From an uncultured Elusimicrobium sp. (GTDB lineage Bacteria; Elusimicrobiota; Elusimicrobia; Elusimicrobiales; Elusimicrobiaceae), in the NCBI GenBank assembly GCA_902797165.1, contig CADBRU010000002.1, positions 55,199-119,198 of the forward strand: a stretch of DNA of 64,000 bases. Direction: 5' to 3'. Position 1 is the stretch's first letter. Each line of letters starts with the position of its first letter. Positions 33,201 through 39,782 of this stretch are shown here, piece after piece. Under the pieces are notes generated by a model, which saw nothing but the letters and a program-made list of their open reading frames with translations, ran no database searches and was not told where the DNA came from. A program made the translations under genes and the position numbers.

Positions 33201-33875
33201 TTAGTTGTTTTCTACTTCTAATTCTACACGGCGGTTCAAGCGGCGACCTTCGACGGTTTTGTTGGTGGCTACCGGATTGGCAGCACCGTAACCTACGGCC
33301 GTAATATTTTCCGCTTTTACACCCCGTTGTACTAACGCATCGGCTACTGCTTGTGCGCGGCGTTGAGACAAATCAACGTTATAAGCCGGATCACCTAAAG
33401 AATCGGAATATCCTTTAACGGTTACTTTCGTATCGGGATAGTTCTTTAAGATCTTGGCGGTTTCATCTAAATCACTGTAAGAAGTGTTTTGGATTTCAGC
33501 ACTGTTGTGACCGAATTTGATCGGTTCTTTATAGTTCAAAGACACTTTTTTGCCTTCGGTCTTAACAGCACCTAAGTTCTTTAAAGCAGCAGTTTGTTCT
33601 GCGGCTTTGGTTTCGGCTGTTTTGACAGGAGCCGGGGCCGGTTTGACTACCGGTTTGGGCATCGGTCTCGGAGCCGGTTTGTGCTTGCAAGTAGTAGCAC
33701 ATTTGCAAGCCTTTTGCATGGGGCCCATCCAAACATCATGACAATCGCATTTTGTTTGCAGTTGGCCGTGTTTGCATTGGCAAGCGGCTTTGCGGCATGT
33801 AGCGCCGGGTTTGCGTTCACAGTGGCAGGCGGTTAAACATAAGGCTACCACACAGAGTAAAACTACTTTCTTCAC
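33201..33875 (-). CDS. OmpA-family lipoprotein with Cys/His-rich N-terminal segment
   Basis: The 224-residue product has a lipobox LTAC (Cys17). A segment with nine more Cys follows (19, 27, 32, 34, 43, 45, 57, 59, 63) together with several His. Next come a Pro-rich linker (KPAPRPMPKPVVKPAPAP) and an OmpA domain (FGHNSAEIQNTSYSDLDETA, VKGYSDSLGDPAYNVDL, and GRRLNRRVELEV). The GTG at 33875 is chosen because AAGGAGG lies at the right distance and the signal peptide starts there. The Cys/His segment could bind metal or form disulfides at the outer membrane. Second OmpA gene of the pair; co-transcribed with 33925. Confidence 0.85.
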   Translation of the reverse strand: MKKVVLLCVVALCLTACHCERKPGATCRKAACQCKHGQLQTKCDCHDVWMGPMQKACKCATTCKHKPAPRPMPKPVVKPAPAPVKTAETKAAEQTAALKNLGAVKTEGKKVSLNYKEPIKFGHNSAEIQNTSYSDLDETAKILKNYPDTKVTVKGYSDSLGDPAYNVDLSQRRAQAVADALVQRGVKAENITAVGYGAANPVATNKTVEGRRLNRRVELEVENN

Positions 33876-33924
33876 GTATGCCTCCTTAATTTGCTCTGCC
33901 GTAACAGCGCAGAGGTTATTTAAA

Positions 33925-34353
33925 TCATTTTTCCGGGTAAGGAAATTCAATTTCTACCCGTCTGTTTTGTTGGCGCCCTTCCGGAGTTTGGTTAGACGCA
34001 ATCGGCTTGGCAGGACCGTATCCCGCAGCCGAAATATGATCGCGAGGAATCCCTCGCTCTTGTAAAGCAGCGGCTACCATTTCGGCGCGTTGCTGCGACA
34101 AATCCAAATTGCCCGATTCGCTACCGGTGGAATCGGTATAACCGCGTACCTCAATTTGTACATCCGGATTTTTCTTAAATATTTTAACAGTTTGATCTAA
34201 GGCTTTCAAAGATTTTTTAGAAATATCTTGCCCGCTGACATCAAAAAAGATAGTAGTAAAATACATTTGTCCGACGCGGCCCGGTTCTTTATGGAACGAA
34301 AAGCATGCGCTTAATAATACGGAGCAAACGGTTAATAGTAATAGTTTTTTCAT
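33925..34353 (-). CDS. Short OmpA-family lipoprotein
   Basis: The 142-residue product has a lipobox LLSAC (Cys17). Almost only an OmpA domain follows: FFDVSGQDISKKSLKALDQ, VRGYTDSTGSESGNLDLSQQ and GRQQNRRVEIEF. It resembles Pal in size. It lies downstream of folK by 31 bases and upstream of the Cys-rich OmpA gene, so it could be read from the folate operon, though a separate promoter in the gap cannot be excluded. Confidence 0.88.
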   Translation of the reverse strand: MKKLLLLTVCSVLLSACFSFHKEPGRVGQMYFTTIFFDVSGQDISKKSLKALDQTVKIFKKNPDVQIEVRGYTDSTGSESGNLDLSQQRAEMVAAALQERGIPRDHISAAGYGPAKPIASNQTPEGRQQNRRVEIEFPYPEK

Positions 34354-34384
34354 GTTTTGATGTCCCAGTAACTGCTACCACATT

Positions 34385-34876
34385 TTACAAAATTTTACAG
34401 GATGGCTCACCTTTATTTCGCATCAGTTCGCGGTACAACTGCGTAATTGACTTTTGAAACGTCGGATGTATCAAATCGGGTTGGATATAACTGAGCGGTT
34501 TTAATACAAATTCCCGCTGGTGAAGGCGCGGGTGCGGTACAAAGAGGATGACATCCGTGTCAAAAATTTCTTGGTCATCATAGAATAAAATATCCAAATC
34601 AATCACCCGCGGCCCGTTGGGAAACGTCGGCACGCGCCCGAGTTGCTTTTCCAGTTCTTTTAGTTTGAGCAGCAACTCGGCGGGGGAAATATCGGTTTGT
34701 AAAATCGCAACCGTATTAACAAAGTCGGGCTGGGCATCATATCCTTCGGGTTTAGAAAGGATATAAGGGGCCGTTTGCTCAACGGTACCCAATTGGGCCA
34801 GTGCGGCTACTGCCTTATCTAAATTTTCTTTGGGATTACCTTGATTACTGCCAAGGCCGACGATCACGCGCGGCAT
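34385..34876 (-). CDS. folK: HPPK, 6-hydroxymethyl-dihydropterin pyrophosphokinase
   Basis: The 163-residue enzyme transfers pyrophosphate from ATP to hydroxymethyl-dihydropterin in folate synthesis. The start VIVGLGSNQGNPKENLDKA and the signature GRVPTFPNGPRVIDLDILFY with the two Asp that bind magnesium are complete, followed by VPHPRLHQREFVLKPL. Its start overlaps the stop of the PTPS-like gene (TAATG), so it is translated with the pathway genes upstream. Confidence 0.96.
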   Translation of the reverse strand: MPRVIVGLGSNQGNPKENLDKAVAALAQLGTVEQTAPYILSKPEGYDAQPDFVNTVAILQTDISPAELLLKLKELEKQLGRVPTFPNGPRVIDLDILFYDDQEIFDTDVILFVPHPRLHQREFVLKPLSYIQPDLIHPTFQKSITQLYRELMRNKGEPSCKIL

Positions 34877-35226
34877 TATTCTTCTCCCCGGTATTCTACC
34901 CAGCGGTCCACATCTTCGGCTACTTTGACGGAATAGAGTTTCGGCATTTTGGCTTTGATACGGTCATAAAGCCAAATGGCCAGTGATTCTGCCGTCGGGA
35001 AAGGCAAGAAAGTTGTTAAGTCAGAACCGTCTAATTGTTTTTCCAGTTCATTTTTAAACAGTTGGCTGATTTGACGGAAATCGATTAAAAAACGTTCTTC
35101 GTTGATATCTCCGTAAAATGTGGCTTCATAACGAAATAAATGGTCATGTACCGGTTCGGCCAGTGTGCCGTCATGACTGTGCATAGCGTGGAAAGATCCG
35201 GCTTGTGTTAAATATACTTTACTCAT
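34876..35226 (-). CDS. PTPS-III-like protein, probable FolB replacement
   Basis: The 116-residue protein belongs to the 6-pyruvoyl-tetrahydropterin synthase/QueD fold. Zinc ligands are His13 (SFHAMH) and His27 and His29 (VHDH). The catalytic Cys of QueD is missing; instead Glu24 stands in EPVHDH. Glu in this place defines PTPS-III enzymes, which make hydroxymethyl-dihydropterin directly from dihydroneopterin triphosphate and replace FolB. The gene lies exactly between folP and folK and overlaps both, and no folB is seen in the operon. A true QueD with Cys22 is encoded at 37402. The function is inferred from motif and context. Confidence 0.78.
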   Translation of the reverse strand: MSKVYLTQAGSFHAMHSHDGTLAEPVHDHLFRYEATFYGDINEERFLIDFRQISQLFKNELEKQLDGSDLTTFLPFPTAESLAIWLYDRIKAKMPKLYSVKVAEDVDRWVEYRGEE

Positions 35227-36017
35227 TTGTTTGCCTCCAATTCCGTAAAAAATTGTACCACTTTTTTGGTTTCGCGTACATCATGTACCCGTAAGATATC
35301 CGCTCCGCCCAGCAGTGCCGCAAAATTTGCACACAGGGTTTGTGTTTTGCGTTTGGGGGGTTTTTCACCGGGCTGGCTTAAAAACTTTTTGTGCGATAAC
35401 CCGATGAGTACTCGCACCCCTAAATCTTTCAAAAAATCAGCATGCGCCAGCAAATGGTAATTTTGCTCGCGCGTTTTGGCAAAGCCAAAGCCCGGGTCTA
35501 TGATGATTTGTTCTTTAGTTAGACCGCACTTTTGTGCTTGCGTGATTTTGCCGACTAAAAACTCTTTTATTTCTCCGAGTAAATCTTTATAATCGGTAAG
35601 CGTTTGCATGGTTTGTGGGTTGCCGCGGCTGTGCATAATAACAATTTGCGCTTTAAAATCTTTGACGAGCCGAAACATTTCCGGGTCGGGGGTACCGCTG
35701 ACATCATTGACGATATTAACCCCGTTTTTTAGTCCTTCCAGCGCAACGGGAATTTTAAAGGTATCTTGTGAAATAGGCATCTGCGGCCATTTTTTGTGCG
35801 CTTGTTTAATAAGGTCCAATGTGCGTGCTAATTCTTCTTCGGCAGAAACAGGGGTGGCCCCGGGGCGGGTAGATTCTCCGCCGATATCTAAAATATCTGC
35901 TCCGTCCTCAATATGCGCGGCACATTTGGCCAGCAATTTATCTAAATTATTTTGCGGGTCTCCGTCGTAAAAAGAGTCGGGCGTGGCATTTATAATGCCC
36001 ATAATTTGCGGCGTCAT
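35223..36017 (-). CDS. folP: Dihydropteroate synthase
   Basis: The 264-residue TIM barrel enzyme joins hydroxymethyl-dihydropterin pyrophosphate and p-aminobenzoate. Signatures are MGIINATPDSFYDGD, DILDIGGESTRPGATPV, NIVNDVSG, IVIMHSRGNPQTM, IIDPGFGFAKT and LIGLSHKKFL. It is the target of sulfonamides. The start has AAGGA, and its stop overlaps the next gene (ATGA). It belongs to the folate-queuosine operon on the minus strand. Confidence 0.97.
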   Translation of the reverse strand: MTPQIMGIINATPDSFYDGDPQNNLDKLLAKCAAHIEDGADILDIGGESTRPGATPVSAEEELARTLDLIKQAHKKWPQMPISQDTFKIPVALEGLKNGVNIVNDVSGTPDPEMFRLVKDFKAQIVIMHSRGNPQTMQTLTDYKDLLGEIKEFLVGKITQAQKCGLTKEQIIIDPGFGFAKTREQNYHLLAHADFLKDLGVRVLIGLSHKKFLSQPGEKPPKRKTQTLCANFAALLGGADILRVHDVRETKKVVQFFTELEANK

Positions 36018-36036
36018 AATAAGTCCTTAAAATCTA

Positions 36037-36285
36037 TTAAAAGTCGTCTTCCGTCGGAACCATACAATCCGTTCTTTTACATTTTGGGCAACGTAGGTAC
36101 TTTTTAGTGGCATAATCATCCCATTTTTGATACGTAACAGGTTTTCAAGAGAAATATCGGTATTTACTGCGTTTATTATCAATATCGTAAAACCACATAA
36201 ATAGATTTTTCCAGAAACTTTCTTTTCGGGCAACTTCCGGATAACCTACAAATCCATAATATTCACAACGGTGTTGTTTAGACAT
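36037..36285 (-). pseudogene. Small zinc-ribbon-like gene interrupted by an in-frame TGA
   Basis: Between folE and folP one frame reads 46 codons from ATG (MSKQHRCEYYGFVGYPEVAR...), then TGA (36145-36147), then 35 more codons without a frame change. The second part ends with YLRCPKCKRTDC, a zinc-ribbon-like Cys cluster. The composition on both sides looks coding. A TGG (Trp) to TGA mutation would explain it. Recoding (readthrough or selenocysteine) is possible but no support is visible, and other genes here use TGA as stop. No good SD precedes the ATG. I do not recognise a family. Confidence 0.5.
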
Positions 36286-36291
36286 AAATTT

Positions 36292-36912
36292 CTATTTAAT
36301 CATTTCCAAAAATTCGTTACGCACTTCCATTTTATTAAAGGCACCGCGTATGGCACTGGTTACCATAATGGCATTATGTTTTTCAATGCCGCGCGAACTG
36401 ATGCACATATGTTTGGCTTTGCATACGACCATTACCCCGTGCGGGTGCAAGGTTTCCATCAAACTATCGGCAATTTGCGCAACAAGTTTTTCCTGAATTT
36501 GCAGACGGCGCGCAAATACTTCCACCAGCCGCGCCAGTTTGGAAATACCCAGTACTTTTCCTTTCGGCAAATATCCGATGCTAATGGTGCCGAAAAACGG
36601 TTGTAAATGGTGTTCGCACGTAGAATAAAATTCAATATCTTTAAGTACCACCATTTCTTCGCAAGAGCCTTCCGTAAAAGTCTTTAACACGTCGGCCGGG
36701 CGCATTTTATACCCACCGAAAAGTTTGGTCCAACTGCGCAAAATGCGTTTGGGAGTTTCTTGCAAACCTTCGCGGTTTGGGTCATCTCCGATATAGGTTA
36801 AAATTTCACGGATATTTTCTAAAATTTTAGTTTCACTTACCGCACGTTTATGAGTTTGTGTAATTGCACGCTTAGACGGGCGGACGGATGATTTTTTATG
36901 AGTTTTAGGCAT
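36292..36912 (-). CDS. folE: GTP cyclohydrolase I
   Basis: The 206-residue enzyme makes dihydroneopterin triphosphate from GTP, the common precursor for folate and for queuosine here. Zinc ligands are Cys99 and His102 (STCEHHLQPFFG) and Cys170 (CKAKHMC). Further signatures are GYLPKGKVLGISKLARLV and FARRLQIQEKLVAQIAD. The N-terminal 25 residues are basic and variable. It overlaps queE by 76 bases, an unusually long overlap. Confidence 0.97.
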   Translation of the reverse strand: MPKTHKKSSVRPSKRAITQTHKRAVSETKILENIREILTYIGDDPNREGLQETPKRILRSWTKLFGGYKMRPADVLKTFTEGSCEEMVVLKDIEFYSTCEHHLQPFFGTISIGYLPKGKVLGISKLARLVEVFARRLQIQEKLVAQIADSLMETLHPHGVMVVCKAKHMCISSRGIEKHNAIMVTSAIRGAFNKMEVRNEFLEMIK

Positions 36913-37430
36913 AATTCTATGTTCTCCTGTTTGTTGCTTTCGGGTTGTAAATAAAGTTGCGTATCTTCACTTTCATACGCATAAAATTTTTCAATTTCGT
37001 TTAGCGGCGTTTTTGTGCTAACCACTAGTTTAATAATGTGTGCCTTTTTAAGCATGGCTGCCGAAACGTGTTTTTTGGGGGAAACACATACAAAATCGGC
37101 GCGGCTGACGTCGCAATCGTTTGCACCGTTGGTTTCAATATGCACCGTGTATCTTGCAGATTTGAGCGCGGCAATCAGCGCGGGTAAATCTTGCTCGGTG
37201 GGCTCTCCGCCGGTGATGACAACGGTTTTACAGGGAAATTCTGCCAATGCCACCAGTATTTGCAAACTGTTCATCAGTTGACCGTTTGCGAAGGCATATT
37301 TGGTGTCGCAAAAGTCACACCCCATGCTGCAGCCGGCCAAACGCAAAAAGACGGCAGGCATACCGGTATGGCGGCCTTCTCCCTGTACGGAGTAAAAAAT
37401 TTCATTTACTTTCCACGACGGCTGCGGCAC
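36837..37430 (-). CDS. queE: 7-carboxy-7-deazaguanine synthase (radical SAM)
   Basis: The 197-residue enzyme contracts carboxy-tetrahydropterin to carboxy-deazaguanine in queuosine synthesis. It shows EIFYSVQGEGRHTGMPAVF, the radical SAM cluster Cys34-Cys38-Cys41 (CSMGCDFC), and VVITGGEPTEQDLPAL. I chose the GTG at 37430 because GGGAG lies at the right distance. Upstream TTG starts would add a basic stretch that is only the shadow of queD. It overlaps queD by 29 bases and folE by 76. Confidence 0.93.
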   Translation of the reverse strand: MPQPSWKVNEIFYSVQGEGRHTGMPAVFLRLAGCSMGCDFCDTKYAFANGQLMNSLQILVALAEFPCKTVVITGGEPTEQDLPALIAALKSARYTVHIETNGANDCDVSRADFVCVSPKKHVSAAMLKKAHIIKLVVSTKTPLNEIEKFYAYESEDTQLYLQPESNKQENIELCLKLIKNHPSARLSVQLHKLINVR

Positions 37431-37749
37431 TTTCGTTCTCCCAAAGTTCCAATGTTTTAATTTTAAGTTGCAGCGGCGCAAGCACCTTGGAAATTTTTTC
37501 AAATAAATACGGTGCTAAATTTTCCGCGGTCGGATTTTCCAGTAAATCGTTTAAATATTGGTGGTCTGGCAATTGCTCATCCAATAATTTTTTAAGCGCT
37601 TTGAAATCATGTACCATGCCGTTAGGTTGTACAGTTCCTTCCAATACAAAAACCACTTTCCATGTGTGTCCATGTAAATTATGGCACGCTCCTTCATAAT
37701 GCGGCAAACGGTGAGCCGAACTGAATTTACGGATAATTTTAAGCAGCAT
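37402..37749 (-). CDS. queD: 6-carboxytetrahydropterin synthase
   Basis: The 115-residue enzyme converts dihydroneopterin triphosphate to carboxy-tetrahydropterin. It shows KFSSAHRLPHYEGACHNLHG with zinc His13, His26 and His28 and catalytic Cys22, then MVHDFKALKKLLDEQLPDHQ and PTAENLAPYLFEKI. The ATG at 37749 has AAGGAG upstream. It stands before queE in the operon. Compare the Cys-less paralog at 34876. Confidence 0.95.
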   Translation of the reverse strand: MLLKIIRKFSSAHRLPHYEGACHNLHGHTWKVVFVLEGTVQPNGMVHDFKALKKLLDEQLPDHQYLNDLLENPTAENLAPYLFEKISKVLAPLQLKIKTLELWENESAAAVVESK

Positions 37750-38497
37750 GGTTTTTGTCTCCTTGAATGGGTAGTGTATTAAAAATCTGTTGGATATATA
37801 TATTAAACAAAATAAATAGAGCAAAGGTAAAAAGCGGTACGGTAAATAATAAATGAATACTCCACAAAACCAGTGCCGGGCCTTGCAGCAGTACCGCCCA
37901 TTTCCACACCACAGGCAAAGACAAATCGGGTTTTTTAATCATGCGCCAAAAGACAATTATTCCCGCCGCCAATAAAATCGAAAATATGAAGAAAAAACCA
38001 AAAATCAAAAAAGAGGCTATAAAAGCAACGCTTTGCAATAGGGAATACATATTAGGTAAATACTGCTCCAATTTTTGCGGCGTTATTTCTCCGTCAAAAT
38101 TTTGGGGGATAGGTATGGAATTAATACCGCTTGCGGTAGGTAAATAAAAGGAATCTGCCGTAACAAACAAGAGTATCTTTTTATCTAATAATTCTTGGAC
38201 GGAGGATGGACGTTCGGCTTGAATATCCAAAACTACCACGTAGGGGGTTTCGGGAACAGATAAAGTAATGGTTTGCGTAGGAGCCAGCAGCCGGCCTTGA
38301 TTAAAGGTAAGTGTCGGCAGTTTTTGGATAAAGTTAGGTAACTGATGGTGCAGTTGCCAAGTGAAATATAAATTAAATACCAGTATGCCGATTAATATTA
38401 AATAGACGCTAAACAGCACAATACGCCAAAACCCCAGTGTACGTAAGGAATGATAAGAACGAAAACTGAAAAGTGTTTTTAGCCAAATTTGTAACAT
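37739..38497 (-). CDS. DUF1189-like membrane protein
   Basis: The roughly 252-residue product has an N-terminal helix (FWRIVLFSVYLILIGILVF), an extracytoplasmic stretch of about 120 residues and four or so C-terminal helices ending near FALFILFNIYIQQIFNTL. The layout agrees with DUF1189 proteins of unknown function. The ATG at 38497 (MLQIWLKTLFSF) is preferred over the longer frame to 38536. It overlaps the queD start by 11 bases and so leads the operon. Confidence 0.7.
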   Translation of the reverse strand: MLQIWLKTLFSFRSYHSLRTLGFWRIVLFSVYLILIGILVFNLYFTWQLHHQLPNFIQKLPTLTFNQGRLLAPTQTITLSVPETPYVVVLDIQAERPSSVQELLDKKILLFVTADSFYLPTASGINSIPIPQNFDGEITPQKLEQYLPNMYSLLQSVAFIASFLIFGFFFIFSILLAAGIIVFWRMIKKPDLSLPVVWKWAVLLQGPALVLWSIHLLFTVPLFTFALFILFNIYIQQIFNTLPIQGDKNHAA

Positions 38498-38614
38498 ATT
38501 AAAAGTATATAAAAAACCGGCTTGATCTGTTAGCAAAAATCAAACTATTGATTTGACTGGTAATTTTTGGTAAATTTTTTATAATATGTAGTATAGGGAA
38601 TAGGAGTGACCATT

Positions 38615-39670
38615 ATGAAAAAATTTTATGTGGCCGTATTGTTGGTAATAAGTATGTATGTCGGTGCGATTGCCGAACCGGTAGATGCGGTATATTATAA
38701 TCCGTCCAGACGGGGTTCGTACGTTGACTTAAAAGTGTACAGCACGTTAAATGTGGGATATGATTTGATAATCGGTAATAATCAAACCAATACCCCCGTC
38801 AATAACGGTTCCGGATATGTGAAAACAACGGTATTAACCAGCAACCTTCCGGTTGATTCTAATATTGATTTAAGTATGAGTCGGTTGGGCGTAGAGAATA
38901 ACGCTGTCGGGACAAGCAATCCGAACGAACCGTTGGCTACGCTTCAGTCGGACAGGGCTATCTCCATGAAGAATACTCGTTTTATTCTTAAAAATGGCTC
39001 TAAGTTGAAGATACATCCGGCGTATACTAGCACGGCATTGAATTTTTACCAAACAAACCGGACAAGTTCTTTGGGAACTATTGTAGCCACTAATAATGTT
39101 AAGACACGTATGTATGGGAGTGAATTGGTATTAGCAGAGTCTACAACTCCGTCTTCGGATAAGAAAATGTTTACCGTGGGACAGCAAAAAAGTGGTTTGA
39201 AAGTCTACAAACATACTCGAACCAACGGTAGCCTGGGGCATAATCTAAGTCAGTTAAGTAGTAGTAATAATGCACTTCTTAAATTAGGTCAAATTTCCAT
39301 CCAGACTCTCACATCCGCAGATAGTAAGTGTAGGCCGGACGGTACAGGTTTTAGTTTGGGCTGGATAGAGCGTATGGCTAAACCGGGTGGTTCTACAAGT
39401 AGCGTCTTGTCTAAGTATAAGGTACTGGGTTGTAAACCGGGAACTGCGCCGCATGTGGCAACTTATCATTGGGAAACGGAATACGAAGATATGGGACAAT
39501 GCGGTTATACTACCGATTATACGTATACTTGCAGTGACGGGACCTCCAAAAGCGGAGTTTATAATTTCAGTGAACGTTGTGACCGCGCGGCAGACGTCGG
39601 CAAAACGTGTAGCGGAGACTATTGTAACGGGCCTCTTGAGAGATTTAGTGCGGAGTGTGTGTACAACTAA
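38615..39670 (+). CDS. Unknown secreted protein with Cys-rich C-terminus
   Basis: The 351-residue product has a signal peptide (KKFYVAVLLVISMYVGAIAE, cut near residue 20-25). A middle part rich in Ser, Thr and Asn with beta-type patterns follows (SGYVKTTVLTSNLPVDSNID, LKNGSKLKIHPAY). The last 90 residues carry about eight Cys (LGCKPG, GQCGYTTDYTYTCSDG, ERCDRA, KTCSGDYCNG, AECVYN). I do not recognise a family; a surface or extracellular protein is likely. The ATG at 38615 has AGGAG eight bases upstream. It is a single-gene unit with a strong terminator. Confidence 0.75.
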   Translation: MKKFYVAVLLVISMYVGAIAEPVDAVYYNPSRRGSYVDLKVYSTLNVGYDLIIGNNQTNTPVNNGSGYVKTTVLTSNLPVDSNIDLSMSRLGVENNAVGTSNPNEPLATLQSDRAISMKNTRFILKNGSKLKIHPAYTSTALNFYQTNRTSSLGTIVATNNVKTRMYGSELVLAESTTPSSDKKMFTVGQQKSGLKVYKHTRTNGSLGHNLSQLSSSNNALLKLGQISIQTLTSADSKCRPDGTGFSLGWIERMAKPGGSTSSVLSKYKVLGCKPGTAPHVATYHWETEYEDMGQCGYTTDYTYTCSDGTSKSGVYNFSERCDRAADVGKTCSGDYCNGPLERFSAECVYN

Positions 39671-39687
39671 ATGTTTTGCAATGTATG

Positions 39688-39717
39688 AAAATCCCCGGCA
39701 AAGTGCCGGGGATTTCT
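39688..39717 (+). terminator. Terminator of the secreted protein gene
   Basis: AAAATCCCCGGC and GCCGGGGATTT with a 5-base loop. Confidence 0.85.
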
Positions 39718-39782
39718 TATTATATAACTGGAGAAAGAGCAGATTTGATAAAATATAGATAATTTATTTTTTTGGAGAAAAT

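Noticed and set aside
36145..36147. Selenocysteine codon
   Set aside because: TGA is followed by no obvious bacterial SECIS-like hairpin, and no other selenoprotein gene is seen in the window; nonsense mutation is simpler.
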